A stretch of 64,000 nt of DNA, from assembly GCA_002383165.1 (NCBI GenBank), contig DFXK01000009.1, forward strand, positions 151,239 to 215,238, in the 5' to 3' direction. Below, in pieces: positions 8,761-19,111 of this stretch. The translations under genes were made by a program, and so were the position numbers. Position 1 is the first letter of the stretch; each line of letters starts with the position of its first letter. Origin of the DNA: Flavobacteriales bacterium UBA4110. Its GTDB lineage: Bacteria; Bacteroidota; Bacteroidia; Flavobacteriales; Weeksellaceae. Under the pieces are notes generated by a model, which was not told the origin of the DNA, made no database searches, and worked only from the letters and a program-made list of their open reading frames with translations.

Positions 8761-9318
8761 TTAAAAATCCGTTTCGTCTTCTTTTAATAATTCGGCCAAG
8801 ATTTTCTTAGCTCTCATTATTCTTACTTTTGTGTTGGCTACGGAAAGATTGAGTTCTTCCGCTATTTCTTTGATGCTTTTTTCCTCAAAAAATCTTAATC
8901 TGATGATGTCTTGATTTTTAGCATCCATTGTTTCTATGATTTTGATAATCTTTTGCTGGTCTTCTTCAGAAATCAGTAATTCCTCGGGTGACCTTGCAAA
9001 TTCGTTCTTTACATTTTCTAATCCGTCGCTTGCATCTTCGTTTTCTCGGCTTTTTCTTCTCCAGAAATCGATGATTGTATTTTGAGCAATTGTCAAAATC
9101 CAAGTTTTGAATTGAAAATTGGGATCGAATAAATCCAGTTTGTTAAGAACTTTTGAAAATACCGAAACCGTAATCTCATCTGCATCATTTTCATCCTTTA
9201 CCCTATTCATCACAAAAGAAAAAACATCAACCCAAAACAAGTTAATGAGCTGTGTCTGAGCTTTTTGATTTTTATCTCTAGCCTTTATGATGAGAGCGAG
9301 TAACTGGTCTTCTTTCAT
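8761..9318 (-). CDS. RNA polymerase sigma-70 factor, ECF subfamily
   Basis: 185 residues. The region 2 helix contains DADEITVSVFSKVLNKLDLF and WILTIAQNTIIDFWRRKSRE. Region 4 has IIRLRFFEEKSIKEIAEELN and the recognition helix SVANTKVRIMRAKKIL. No anti-sigma gene adjoins it; lipA follows immediately. Its target promoters and signal are not visible here. It is of the general Bacteroidota ECF type without extra domains. Confidence 0.92.
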   Translation of the reverse strand: MKEDQLLALIIKARDKNQKAQTQLINLFWVDVFSFVMNRVKDENDADEITVSVFSKVLNKLDLFDPNFQFKTWILTIAQNTIIDFWRRKSRENEDASDGLENVKNEFARSPEELLISEEDQQKIIKIIETMDAKNQDIIRLRFFEEKSIKEIAEELNLSVANTKVRIMRAKKILAELLKEDETDF

Positions 9319-9722
9319 TTTTCAAGGAACAAAGATAGCTATATATTATTAAAAAATATTAATATCAAGAGATTGAGAATTTCTATAATCAATACAAAAT
9401 TCTTATTAGAATAATAAACGCAAAGCAAGCAAAGATTTATTTGAGATTATTGAAAATATTTTAAGGTCCGCAAAGGCGTAAACTTTATCAAAGAAAAACA
9501 ATATTCATACAGGTTTATAAAGATTACCATTTTCACTTTATCTTTTTTTGAAATGATGTTACTCTATTTCCTATTGGCTATGGAGCAAAATAATTCACAA
9601 TTTTAGAGCGAATTTAAATAACAAATATCAAGATTGAAATCCTGATAAATTGAGTACTTTTACTGGCTTGATTTTGGATTAGAGAAATCAAAATAAACAT
9701 TTAAAAATCAGACAAATAAATA
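9319..9722. other. 404-base intergenic region with one dispersed repeat
   Basis: Between the divergent ECF sigma and dapF genes. It holds the family B repeat at 9416-9493 and otherwise very AT-rich sequence without an open frame of note. A large part can serve as promoter DNA for both genes, but no clear TTG/TAnnTTTG pair was found. Confidence 0.6.
9416..9493 (+). repeat. Dispersed repeat, family B copy 1
   Basis: Pattern: aaacgcaaag, then gcaaagattt, a poly-T/A middle, ttaag, then cgcaaaggcg and atcaaag. Similar units occur at 28742-28820, 46849-46923 and 48609-48684, all in this orientation and all intergenic. Confidence 0.6.
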
Positions 9723-10487
9723 ATGAAATTTTATAAATATCAAGGAACAGGAAATGATTTTGTGATGATTGACAACCGTTTAGGAGAATGGGACGACTTA
9801 TCAATCAAAAACATACAAAAACTTTGTGACCGTAGATTTGGGATCGGTGCTGATGGGTTAATTAAAATTAATTCTGCAGAAGGTGTTGATTTTGAAGTGG
9901 ATTATTATAACTCTGATGGATCCAAAAGTTTTTGCGGAAACGGTGCGCGTTGCTCTGTTTCTTTTGCTCATTTTCTGGATATGATTGAAGATAAAACCAC
10001 TTTTACTGCAATTGACGGAATCCACGAAGCTGAAATTAAAAACGGTATCGTGAAGTTGAAAATGGGAGATGTCAACAACATCAATACAGACGGAAATGAT
10101 TTTGTTCTAAATACCGGATCGCCACATTATGTTAAATATGTTGAAATGTTAAAAAATTATAATGTTTACAAAACTGGTAACGAAATCCGAAATTCTGAAA
10201 CTTATAAGAAAGAAGGAATCAATGTCAACTTCGTAGAAAAAATTTCTGATAAAGAACTTTTTGTAAGAACTTATGAACGTGGTGTTGAAGATGAAACTTA
10301 CAGCTGTGGAACCGGCGTTACGGCTGCAGCTTTAACTTTCTTGAATAATAACAATCAAACGTTTGTTGAAATTAAAGTAATGGGTGGCAATTTAAAAGTT
10401 TATGCCGAAAAAAATGGTGACGGATTCAAAAACATTTGGTTGGAAGGTCCAGCAGTTCAGGTTTTTAAAGGAGATACCAATTTGTAA
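9723..10487 (+). CDS. dapF: Diaminopimelate epimerase
   Basis: Interconverts LL- and meso-diaminopimelate for lysine and peptidoglycan synthesis. 254 residues. The two catalytic cysteines are in FCGNGARC (C71) and YSCGTGVTAAA (C195); the start MKFYKYQGTGNDFV is typical. mltG follows after 20 bases, so a cell-wall operon is likely. No anomalies. Confidence 0.97.
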   Translation: MKFYKYQGTGNDFVMIDNRLGEWDDLSIKNIQKLCDRRFGIGADGLIKINSAEGVDFEVDYYNSDGSKSFCGNGARCSVSFAHFLDMIEDKTTFTAIDGIHEAEIKNGIVKLKMGDVNNINTDGNDFVLNTGSPHYVKYVEMLKNYNVYKTGNEIRNSETYKKEGINVNFVEKISDKELFVRTYERGVEDETYSCGTGVTAAALTFLNNNNQTFVEIKVMGGNLKVYAEKNGDGFKNIWLEGPAVQVFKGDTNL

Positions 10488-10507
10488 AAACCTGAGAATT
10501 TAAAACT

Positions 10508-11533
10508 ATGAAAAAAATAATTCTTGTCATATTAGTTGTAATAGTCGCAATCCTTGGTTTTTTTGGATTGAGATTTTATAATAAATATCTTGGAAACAAT
10601 GTGGAAAAAGAAGGATTTGTTTTGATTCCGCATCATTCTTCCTACAAGCAAATTCTGGATTCTATCGCTCCGTTTGTTAAAAATCAAGACAACTTCGCAA
10701 GTATTGCTGATGATAAAAATCTGAAAGAAAATTATAAACCGGGACGATATGAAGTAAAGCAGGGAATGAACAACCGGGAAATTGCCAATATGATTCTTGC
10801 GGGCAATCAAACGCCTAATTCTTTCAGGATTAAAGATTTTGATGATGTTTATCAGATGATTGGAAGAGTGACCAAAAAGACAGAAATTGATTCTTTGAAA
10901 TTTGCTAAACAACTGAACGAAATCGCTATCAACAAAGGTTACAAGAATGCTGAAGATCTTAAAAAATATTTCTTCAATGATACTTATGACTTTTTCTGGA
11001 CGGTTACTCCAAAAGAATTCTTCAACAAATTCGAAAATGATTATAAAGATTTTTGGACGGCTGATAGAATCGAAAAAGAAAAACAATCCGGATTGACAAG
11101 AGATCAAATCTATGCATTAGCTTCTATCGTTTACAAAGAATCTGGCGGAAAACCTGATGAACAAAGAACAATTGCGGGATTATATCTTAACCGTTATAAA
11201 AAAGGAATGAAGTTGCAAAGCGATCCAACTGTAATTTATGCAGTAAACAAAGCAAGCAATTTCACTCAACAAATTAAAAGAGTTTATTACAAACACCTGA
11301 AAGAACCATCTCCTTATAACACATATGCGAATAAGGGAATTCCGCCAGGACCAATTTGTATTGTAGATAAAAACTCCTTACTTGCAGTTTTGGACGCAGA
11401 AAAAAACAACTATATTTTTATGTGTGCCGATCCTGCGAGATTTGGTTATCATAAATTCACAGACAACGATGCTGAACACGCTAAGAATGCAAAAGCCTAT
11501 CAAGACTGGCTGAACAGCAAACAAATAAAATAA
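10508..11533 (+). CDS. mltG: Endolytic murein transglycosylase MltG
   Basis: Inner-membrane lytic transglycosylase (YceG family) that cuts nascent glycan strands and sets their length. 341 residues with one N-terminal transmembrane helix (residues 2-22). The catalytic Glu211 lies in ASIVYKESGG; other signatures are QSDPTVIYA, SPYNTYANKGIPPGPI and DPARFGYHKF. It follows dapF by 20 bases and precedes an outer-membrane protein gene on the same strand by 29 bases. Confidence 0.95.
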   Translation: MKKIILVILVVIVAILGFFGLRFYNKYLGNNVEKEGFVLIPHHSSYKQILDSIAPFVKNQDNFASIADDKNLKENYKPGRYEVKQGMNNREIANMILAGNQTPNSFRIKDFDDVYQMIGRVTKKTEIDSLKFAKQLNEIAINKGYKNAEDLKKYFFNDTYDFFWTVTPKEFFNKFENDYKDFWTADRIEKEKQSGLTRDQIYALASIVYKESGGKPDEQRTIAGLYLNRYKKGMKLQSDPTVIYAVNKASNFTQQIKRVYYKHLKEPSPYNTYANKGIPPGPICIVDKNSLLAVLDAEKNNYIFMCADPARFGYHKFTDNDAEHAKNAKAYQDWLNSKQIK

Positions 11534-11562
11534 ATAAAGAGAAAAGCGAAAAATAAACAATA

Positions 11563-14142
11563 ATGGAACGAACGGAAATTGTAAGTGTATTTCAGAAAAA
11601 ATTCTTTGGGTTAGCCTTAACCATTGGTGCTGCAAGCTTTATAATGGCGCAGCAAAAAGTAACCATTTCAGGAAATGTAAAAGATGCAAATGGTGGTGTA
11701 GGTTATGCATCCATAACTTTTAAAAATCAACAAAATTCTCAGTTAAGTGATGCTGCACTGGCAGATGCTGATGGAAATTATAAATTAGATTTGACTCCAG
11801 GAAGCTATGATGTAAGCATAGATGCAGTTGATTATAAAAAATTCACACAGACAATCAGAATAGAAAAAGCTGGCGCCATTGCACCTTTCCTTGTTATTTC
11901 TGATGGAAAAGCCAATCTTAATAACACAACGGACATCCAAGGAGTGGTAATTACTGCAGCTTCTACAAAGCCTTATAAAGTTGAATTAGATAAAAAAACG
12001 TACGATCCTTCACAAGATATTGTTAGCAAAGGTGGTAGTTTGCAGGATGTTTTGTCCAATGTACCATCAGTTTCTGTGGATACAGATGGAACTGTATCTA
12101 TGAGAGGAAGTTCTAACGTCAGATTTTTGATAAACGGAAAACCTTCTGCTCTACTAGGAATAGATGACGGCGCAAACGCTTTGCAAAGTATTCCTGCGGA
12201 TCAGATTGAAAGAATTGAGGTAATCACTAATCCATCTTCTAAGTTTGAGGCGAGCGGAACTGCAGGTATTCTTAATATTATCCTCAAAAAAAATAAAAAA
12301 ACAGGTTTTAATGGAAGTGTGATTGGGACTTTAGGATACTTACCTCAAACCAACCTCAACACTAACCTGAGCTGGAGAAAAGGCAACTTCACTTGGTTTC
12401 TGAATGGCGGTGGTGGTTACCGAGAAAGCAAAAACACAAACCGTAATGACAATTATTACAATAATGCATCCAAAATAGGTGACCAAATAGAATCTCATCA
12501 GAATTCTGAAATTAAAAACAAAACGGATAATTATAATGCCACCGCAGGAATCGTTTATGATATTTCTGACAAAACATCTGTCAATGCCTCTGGAACAGTG
12601 AGGACTTTTGACAGCGAAAACACTGGTAATATTGACTATGATTATATTTTACTAAATACAGCCAATACGCATACACTGCGCAAAAACTTAGGCACCCATA
12701 ATAACCTTGCATTTCAGGGAGATTTTGGATTGGACCATAAATTTGATGACAAAGGTCAAAACCTTTCATTATCGTTAAGTTTACAGAGAAACCGTTCCAA
12801 TAATAATTCGAACATCAAGGAATATGATAATTACAGTGATGTAACATCGCTTGAAAATATTATCAATCAGAAAACCCTGAATAAGAATATTGTTCTGAAA
12901 GCAGATTATGAATTACCAATTGGAGAAGTTTCCAAACTAGAAGCTGGATATAGACTAGACTCCAATAATAATAACTACGATAATAATGTCCAGGAAAGCA
13001 CAGCCGTAAATCCTGCTTTACAATATTTGGGATTATATACTTTTGATGCAAATTATAAAGAACTTTTCAACGCGTTCTATGTTCAGTTTAAGAGTAAGAT
13101 TGGCAAAGTAGGCTACCAAATTGGTTTGCGGGATGAACAGTCTAATGTAACAATCGATTACCACAATCTGGCAGGAACAAATCCGATAGATAATAAGAAG
13201 AAAAACTACAACAACCTTTTCCCAAGTGTTTTTTTAAGCTACGAATTTGCAAAGGACAATCAGCTACTTTTTAACTACACTAGAAGAATCGATCGCCCAA
13301 GAGGTTTTTTCCTAATTCCAAATCCTAGTTACAGCGATAACCAGAATATATTTGATGGAAACATCGACCTGAATCCGTCTTATGTAGATTCATACGAATT
13401 AGGTTACAGTATTTCTAAAAAGAAATTTACCATCAACCCTACATTGTACTTCAAACACGAATCTGATGACACCAAGATGTTGGTTTATAATAAAGCCGTA
13501 AATTTTGAATATTTTGATGAGAACGGCATACAGCAAACCGGTAAAAGAATAGAATTCCACACAAAACCAATTAATCTCGGTAGTGAAGATACGTATGGAT
13601 TAGACCTTAACTTTAATTGGGATGCTACCAGTTGGTTAAAATTTATGGGGAATGTTGACGTCTTCGGGTACAACATTAAAGGTAGCACACCATATGAGAC
13701 GCTAGATGTTTTAGGGAATCCAGTTACAGCAATAGCTAACTTTAGTGGAAATGGGATATCTACAAGATCTAGGCTAACATCTACATTCAAAATCGATAAA
13801 ACTTTAAATCTCCAATTGCAAGGTTTTTACAGAGGTGGTACAAAAACGGACTATCAAGTCAGAAAAGATATGTACGCTATCAACTTTGGTGCATCCAAAA
13901 CTATTTGGAAAGGAAACGGAACTTTGGCTTTCAATATTCAAGATATTTTTAATACCAGAGCAATGGAGTCTACAACTTACACAGCAAACAGTGTGAGAGA
14001 CTCTTACATGCAATGGCAGCCAAGACAGTTTACACTTTCTTTAACTTACAGGTTTAAACAAGGTGAGAAAGTGGATCAGCCAAAACGCAAAAAAGACATC
14101 AATTCCAATGCTTCCGGCGACGATCAGCAAGGACCAATGTAA
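11563..14142 (+). CDS. Outer-membrane beta-barrel protein, TonB-receptor-like
   Basis: 859 residues. An N-terminal signal region (hydrophobic, ending near residue 28 at MAQQ) is followed by a carboxypeptidase-regulatory-like beta domain (residues ~33-110, VTISGNVKDANGG). A plug-like domain comes next (SLQDVLSNVPSVSVDTDG, SMRGSSNVRFLINGKPSAL, IERIEVITNPSSKFEASG). The remainder is a beta-barrel of the OMP_b-brl_3 type ending in FTLSLTYRFKQG. A charged tail (KRKKDINSNASGDDQQ) follows the barrel. No TonB box is obvious. The substrate is unknown and no SusD-like partner adjoins it, so a polysaccharide-utilisation role is not supported. Confidence 0.88.
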   Translation: MERTEIVSVFQKKFFGLALTIGAASFIMAQQKVTISGNVKDANGGVGYASITFKNQQNSQLSDAALADADGNYKLDLTPGSYDVSIDAVDYKKFTQTIRIEKAGAIAPFLVISDGKANLNNTTDIQGVVITAASTKPYKVELDKKTYDPSQDIVSKGGSLQDVLSNVPSVSVDTDGTVSMRGSSNVRFLINGKPSALLGIDDGANALQSIPADQIERIEVITNPSSKFEASGTAGILNIILKKNKKTGFNGSVIGTLGYLPQTNLNTNLSWRKGNFTWFLNGGGGYRESKNTNRNDNYYNNASKIGDQIESHQNSEIKNKTDNYNATAGIVYDISDKTSVNASGTVRTFDSENTGNIDYDYILLNTANTHTLRKNLGTHNNLAFQGDFGLDHKFDDKGQNLSLSLSLQRNRSNNNSNIKEYDNYSDVTSLENIINQKTLNKNIVLKADYELPIGEVSKLEAGYRLDSNNNNYDNNVQESTAVNPALQYLGLYTFDANYKELFNAFYVQFKSKIGKVGYQIGLRDEQSNVTIDYHNLAGTNPIDNKKKNYNNLFPSVFLSYEFAKDNQLLFNYTRRIDRPRGFFLIPNPSYSDNQNIFDGNIDLNPSYVDSYELGYSISKKKFTINPTLYFKHESDDTKMLVYNKAVNFEYFDENGIQQTGKRIEFHTKPINLGSEDTYGLDLNFNWDATSWLKFMGNVDVFGYNIKGSTPYETLDVLGNPVTAIANFSGNGISTRSRLTSTFKIDKTLNLQLQGFYRGGTKTDYQVRKDMYAINFGASKTIWKGNGTLAFNIQDIFNTRAMESTTYTANSVRDSYMQWQPRQFTLSLTYRFKQGEKVDQPKRKKDINSNASGDDQQGPM

Positions 14143-14162
14143 TCATATTGTAATCACAAATC

Positions 14163-14196
14163 AAAAGCTGCAAATTAGTTTGCAGCTTTTTTGTTT
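14163..14196 (+). terminator. Strong intrinsic terminator after the beta-barrel gene
   Basis: 12-bp stem aaaagctgcaaa / tttgcagctttt with a 4-base loop ttag and a T-run. It starts 21 bases after the stop. Confidence 0.8.
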
Positions 14197-14342
14197 TTTA
14201 TGAGCCGCCAATCATAGTTTCTACAATACTTTGCGAACGATAAAAACAACATTAGATATACGTATTAAATACATATTTTGTTGTTTGTGCAAGCTAAAAA
14301 AGATAGTCTTAAGAGAATTATTTTAATCCAATTCTACTAATT

Positions 14343-14380
14343 AAGAATGCGCAACCAATAATTGACTGCGCATTCTTTTT
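14343..14380. terminator. Second hairpin between convergent genes
   Basis: 11-bp perfect stem aagaatgcgca / tgcgcattctt with a 13-base loop, then a T-run on the plus strand. It lies just beyond the stop of the minus-strand exporter operon; the strong T-run points in the plus direction. Confidence 0.6.
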
Positions 14381-14400
14381 TAACAATATAATTTAAAGTT

Positions 14401-15594
14401 TTATTTTTTACTTTTCTCCTTTAGCTCTTCTTTATCCTTATCAGAAGGGTTCCAGACTTTTACCTCCGCATTTTTATCAATTCCTGAAAGGATCTGAACA
14501 TTGATACCATCACTTGCACCCAGCTTCACATACGTTTTCTTGAAACTTCCGTTCGGTTGTTTTACTTCCACAAAAGATTTGTTATTGCCTTTATCATACT
14601 GAATCAGAGATTCGTCCAAAAGTAATGCATTTTTCTGTGAGCTCAGCAGAACCTCACCGTTTGCACTGAATCCTGCTCTAATGTATTCCCCTTTTGGATT
14701 AGTAACATTTCCTTCCACGTTAAATTTGATTGTTCCACTTTCTTCCGTTCCTTTTGGAGCAATCAGTGTTAATTTTCCAGGAAATGATTTATTTTGAAGT
14801 GCGCCGATCACTACATTCATATCCATCCCTTCTTTCAGTTTTCCGGCTTGAGCTTCGTCTATTTTTCCTTTAAAAATCAAAGAATTAAGATCAGCAATGG
14901 AACAGATAGTAGTTCCGGGATTGAATGAGTTAGCCTCGATAACCTGCCCACCAACTTTAACCGGAATTTCCAGAACTGTTCCAGCCGCTTTTGCACGAAT
15001 CTGAGTAGTCGCCATACTTTGAAGTTCTGGCGTAGCGCCCGTTCTTACAATCTGCAACTGTTTCTGAGCAGCATTCAACTGCTGACTAGCCAATTTCTGC
15101 TGTTGCAAAGTGGTCTGCAATTGTTGCTGAGCGGCGATATATTCCTGTTTAGAGATCACGCCTTGTTTGTATAGCTTCTCTTGCATTGAAAACTGTTTCT
15201 GCTGATTATCTACGTTGATTTTAGCATTTGCCAGCTGGATTTGTGAGTTGTTAATCTGCATAGTGGCATTATTCACATCTGTCACATTCGGGACAATTCT
15301 GATAGTAGCCAGCAACTGGCCAGCTTCTACTTTATCACCTTCTTTCACGCTGATGCTTTGGATAATCCCGGAAATATTCGGCTTGATTTCAATTTCCTCG
15401 CGCGGTTCTATTTTTCCGGTTGCCATCACTTTGTCGTCTAGATTTTTAATGCTTGGTTTTCTGGTGAGAAACACCTCACTTTCTGTGGAATTGGACTTAA
15501 TGAGATAGCCAATCCCCAAAACTACTGCCAGTATGAACACCAAACCGAGAATGATGGAAATCACTTTTTTGAATGTCAATTTTTTCTTTTCCAT
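14401..15594 (-). CDS. Periplasmic adaptor (membrane fusion) protein, MacA/HlyD-like
   Basis: Links an inner-membrane ABC exporter to a TolC channel. 397 residues: an N-terminal membrane anchor (residues ~10-30), a biotinyl-lipoyl-like half motif (IQSISVKEGDKVEAGQLLATI), a long Gln-rich coiled-coil hairpin (residues ~105-190), the second lipoyl half and a beta-barrel part. It is the last gene of the minus-strand exporter run (ATPase, permease, permease, adaptor), with a divergent TolC gene at 19272. The substrate is not visible; MacAB-type systems export macrolides, peptides or haem-like compounds. Confidence 0.88.
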   Translation of the reverse strand: MEKKKLTFKKVISIILGLVFILAVVLGIGYLIKSNSTESEVFLTRKPSIKNLDDKVMATGKIEPREEIEIKPNISGIIQSISVKEGDKVEAGQLLATIRIVPNVTDVNNATMQINNSQIQLANAKINVDNQQKQFSMQEKLYKQGVISKQEYIAAQQQLQTTLQQQKLASQQLNAAQKQLQIVRTGATPELQSMATTQIRAKAAGTVLEIPVKVGGQVIEANSFNPGTTICSIADLNSLIFKGKIDEAQAGKLKEGMDMNVVIGALQNKSFPGKLTLIAPKGTEESGTIKFNVEGNVTNPKGEYIRAGFSANGEVLLSSQKNALLLDESLIQYDKGNNKSFVEVKQPNGSFKKTYVKLGASDGINVQILSGIDKNAEVKVWNPSDKDKEELKEKSKK

Positions 15595-15641
15595 TATATT
15601 TTAATGATAATTGATATTTAATAGTTGATAAATTATTAGTT

Positions 15642-16910
15642 TTATTCTGTCCTCAATGCTTCAATTGGTCTGATCTTAACTGCTCTTTGCGCAGGAATCA
15701 ACCCGATAATCAGTCCCAGGAAAATCATAATTCCCATTGATGTGAAGACGTTACTATAGTCTACAGTTGGATTATAAAAAGGAAATGAGTCGTTATTCAT
15801 TGTTGCAATATTAAGGATCATCAGCAGAAAAATTCCTCCTAAAAAACCGAGCAAACCTGAAGACAATGTGATGACAACGCTTTCCAGCAAAATCTGATTC
15901 CGGACTTCGGAAGGTTTAGCGCCAAGCGCTCTTCTGATTCCGATTTCCTTCGTTCTTTCCTTTACTGTAATCAAAAGGATATTTGATATGGCGATAACGC
16001 CTGCCAGAATCGTTAATGTTCCTACAATTATTGTCAGCAGCTGCATTCCTGTAAGAAAACCGGTCAGCTTTTTAAATTCCTTGGCCAGATTGAAACTCCC
16101 AAAAGCATTGGTATCTTCCGGCGAAACGTGGTTTATGATTTTAAGCTCCTGTTTCACATTGTCTTCAATCACAGAAACATCTGCGTCTGGTTTTCCTACA
16201 ATCGCCAGAAAACCAACTTTATCGCCTTCATTATACAAACCTGAGTAGGTAGAAAAAGGAATGTAAGCAGAACGGTCATTTTCCATTCCGCCACCTTTTG
16301 CTACACGAAAAACGCCAATTACGGTAAAGAAAACACCTTTCAGACTGACTGATTTCCCGATAGGGTTTTCATTTTTCTTGGCATCGAAAAGATTTTTATA
16401 AACCTCCTCTCCTATTACAATGACGTTTTTTCTACCTGCAATATCAGCATCATTGATATACCTACCAAACAACAACTTCTTTTTTGAGATCTGATTACCT
16501 ACAGGAAAATCTCCTGTAATCATATAAGTATTTTTCTTTCCGTTCCTGGAAATCTGGTCGCCTGGCGTTCCGAAGTTTCCTCTCACACTTTGAGGTGAGA
16601 TGTAATCAATCTGAGGAATTTTCTTTTGCAAATAATCAATGTCTTTCAGATGGAGCTGCATTGCTCTTCCTTTTGGAAAACCTTCAAACGGAATATTGGT
16701 ACTCTGAGCCCATAGAAATATAGAATTGGTAGCAAAACCTGAAAAAAGTTTATTGAATCCGTTTTCCATACCTTTAGCAGCACCCAAAAGACTGACATAT
16801 AAAAACATACCCCAACCCACGCCTATCATAGTGAGGAATGTCCTTAGCTTATTATTCCGAAGGGAATAATAAATCTCTTGCCAGGTATCTCTTTTAAAAA
16901 GTATATTCAC
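15642..16910 (-). CDS. ABC transporter permease, MacB-like
   Basis: 422 residues: a first transmembrane helix near residues 20-45, a large periplasmic MacB_PCD domain, then an FtsX-type domain with three C-terminal helices. The cytoplasmic coupling motif is VKERTKEIGIRRALGAKPSE and the end is PAQRAVKIRPIEALRTE. It sits between the adaptor gene and a second, clearly homologous permease. The pair may form a heterodimer, unlike classical MacB in which one polypeptide carries both ATPase and permease. Confidence 0.88.
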   Translation of the reverse strand: MNILFKRDTWQEIYYSLRNNKLRTFLTMIGVGWGMFLYVSLLGAAKGMENGFNKLFSGFATNSIFLWAQSTNIPFEGFPKGRAMQLHLKDIDYLQKKIPQIDYISPQSVRGNFGTPGDQISRNGKKNTYMITGDFPVGNQISKKKLLFGRYINDADIAGRKNVIVIGEEVYKNLFDAKKNENPIGKSVSLKGVFFTVIGVFRVAKGGGMENDRSAYIPFSTYSGLYNEGDKVGFLAIVGKPDADVSVIEDNVKQELKIINHVSPEDTNAFGSFNLAKEFKKLTGFLTGMQLLTIIVGTLTILAGVIAISNILLITVKERTKEIGIRRALGAKPSEVRNQILLESVVITLSSGLLGFLGGIFLLMILNIATMNNDSFPFYNPTVDYSNVFTSMGIMIFLGLIIGLIPAQRAVKIRPIEALRTE

Positions 16911-17067
16911 GTCTTCTGATTATATAGGATTAATGATGCTTGATAATTAATTGGTAATCGATTATTTTTTTTACGGTTTTTGCTACTTAAATCTGATATT
17001 ATAATATTGCATTTTATTTTGTAAAGTCCTTGAAACGCTTTAACTATCTCAAACTTTCTACCACTCA

Positions 17068-18297
17068 TTATTCCGCTCTCAGCGCTTCAATTGGTTTTAT
17101 TTTCGATGCACGGTAAGCCGGTACAAATCCTGCAATAGCCCCGGAAATTACCAAACAGAAAAATGCGACTAATATCAATCCCCAGCCTACTGACGGTTCT
17201 GATATAAAATACTCTTCCAAGCTATTACCAATAAGTTTCAAAGCCAAAACACCAAGTCCTACACCCACGACTCCTGATATTACGGTAATAACAATACTTT
17301 CTTGTAAAATGAGCGCAACAATGCCTCTTGGTTTTGCGCCAATCGCTTTTCTAACGCCTATTTCTTTGGTTCTTTCTTTCACTATATAAACCATAATATT
17401 ACTGATACCTATAATTCCCGCCAACAAAGTTCCAAGTCCAATGAATCCTACAACTGCTGTTATCACAAACAAAAACGCAAATGAATCTTTAGTATTGGAA
17501 GCATTATTATTGACAAAAATCCCCTGCTGATCATCCGGAGAAATCTGATGTCTTTTTCTGATGGTTTTTTCAATCTCTTTACCATATTCTACAGCCTGAT
17601 CAGGCGTTAGCTTCTGGTTATAAGACAGCATAATGGTACTGATGGTGTCAGACCCTTTTTTCATCTGCTGAAGTGTGGAAAGTGGCACGGAAATATGACG
17701 CTCATCCCAGTCTCCACCGGGATCCGAAAACACGCCCACTACTTTAAACATCGTTCCGTTGATTTCTAAATCTTTCCCAATAGGATTTCCATCACGGATC
17801 AAATCACGCCAAACCATTCTACCGATAGATGCTACATTCTGCTTCCGTTCGTTATCCAATTGGTTAATATATCGGCCATCTAGCATTGTTCTGTTTTCTA
17901 GTAACTTTTCATCACCTAAAACACCGTTTATCTGGTAATTGCCGCTTTCTTTTCCATACTTAACTGTGAGATTAGAAGTGTATCTTGGCGAGCCATATTC
18001 TATTTTATCACCACTTTCCTTTTCAATAGCTTCAAAATCTGAATTATTGAATGAAATCTGCCTATCAGACTGCAGACCTGCGTATGGCAATGTCGTTTTA
18101 CCTGCAAAAACCATAATCAGATTGGTTGCATCTCTCATAAATGCTTTGGAAAACGAATTGTTTAGTCCATTACCAATCCCGAACAAAACAATGAAGATAA
18201 AAAGACCAAGCGCCACTGTGAAACCAGAAAGCACCGTTCGCAACACATTACTGCGAATGGAACTAAAAATCTCCTGCCAGCGGTCTAAATCAAACAT
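17068..18297 (-). CDS. ABC transporter permease, MacB-like (second copy)
   Basis: 409 residues with the same layout as the downstream permease: N-terminal helix, MacB_PCD-like periplasmic region, FtsX domain with VKERTKEIGVRKAIGAKPRG and the end PAYRASKIKPIEALRAE. The two permeases share motifs but differ along their length, so they are old paralogues rather than a recent duplication. A 157-base gap separates them and holds no gene. Confidence 0.88.
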   Translation of the reverse strand: MFDLDRWQEIFSSIRSNVLRTVLSGFTVALGLFIFIVLFGIGNGLNNSFSKAFMRDATNLIMVFAGKTTLPYAGLQSDRQISFNNSDFEAIEKESGDKIEYGSPRYTSNLTVKYGKESGNYQINGVLGDEKLLENRTMLDGRYINQLDNERKQNVASIGRMVWRDLIRDGNPIGKDLEINGTMFKVVGVFSDPGGDWDERHISVPLSTLQQMKKGSDTISTIMLSYNQKLTPDQAVEYGKEIEKTIRKRHQISPDDQQGIFVNNNASNTKDSFAFLFVITAVVGFIGLGTLLAGIIGISNIMVYIVKERTKEIGVRKAIGAKPRGIVALILQESIVITVISGVVGVGLGVLALKLIGNSLEEYFISEPSVGWGLILVAFFCLVISGAIAGFVPAYRASKIKPIEALRAE

Positions 18298-18415
18298 TCT
18301 TTGGTTTTTGGTTGGAAGCTTGATGCAGGATTACTGATGATTCCTGCTTCTCGCTTTTTATTTTATTTTCTATTTTATACTCTATCGCTTCGGTCATCAG
18401 ACTTCCAGTATCCAG

Positions 18416-19111
18416 CTATAATACAATCTGATTAATGAACTCGTCACTTTCTATTCTGCCGTCTTTCAACACAACATTTCTTTTGGTTTGTGCGGCAACA
18501 TCCGGTTCGTGTGTTACGACAACAATGGTTTTACCCTCATTATTGATATCCTGTAGCAGCTTCATAATATCGTGAGTCGTTTTAGAATCCAAAGCTCCGG
18601 TTGGCTCATCTGCCAGAATCAATTTCGGATCTGTGATGAGTGCCCTTGCAATGGCAATTCTTTGTTTTTGTCCTCCGGAAAGTTCACTTGGAAGATGTTC
18701 TGCCCATTGTCTTAATCCTACTTTTTCCAGGTATTCCTCTGCTTTCTTCGTTCTCTCTTTTCTGGAAACGTTTTGATAATATAAAGGAAGTGCCACATTT
18801 TCCAGAGCTGTTTTATAATTAATCAAATTGAAAGACTGAAAAATAAACCCAAGAAAACGGCTTCTGTATTCGGCGGCTTTTACTTCTGTGAGGTGTTTTA
18901 TGGGAAAACCGTCCAGTTCATAAATGCCGGAATCTGCTTCGTCCAGAATCCCGATAATGTTCAGCAATGTTGATTTTCCGGACCCGGAACTTCCCATAAT
19001 GGAAACAAACTCGCCCTGCTCAATGTTCAGGTTGATGCCTTTCAGCACGTGCAGTTTGCTTTTTCCCGTATCATAAGATTTGTTGAGGTCTTCGATTTTC
19101 AGAATTGACAT
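18416..19111 (-). CDS. ABC transporter ATP-binding protein, MacB/LolD-type
   Basis: 231 residues. Walker A GSSGSGKST (residues 40-48), Q-loop FQSFNLINYKTALENV, signature LSGGQKQR (144-151), Walker B LILADEP with catalytic Glu169, and the H-loop in VVVTHEPDVA. It is the first gene of the exporter operon and powers the two permeases that follow. The 118-base gap to the next gene contains repeat-like sequence (tgatgcaggattactgatg... and catcagacttccagtatcc). Confidence 0.93.
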   Translation of the reverse strand: MSILKIEDLNKSYDTGKSKLHVLKGINLNIEQGEFVSIMGSSGSGKSTLLNIIGILDEADSGIYELDGFPIKHLTEVKAAEYRSRFLGFIFQSFNLINYKTALENVALPLYYQNVSRKERTKKAEEYLEKVGLRQWAEHLPSELSGGQKQRIAIARALITDPKLILADEPTGALDSKTTHDIMKLLQDINNEGKTIVVVTHEPDVAAQTKRNVVLKDGRIESDEFINQIVL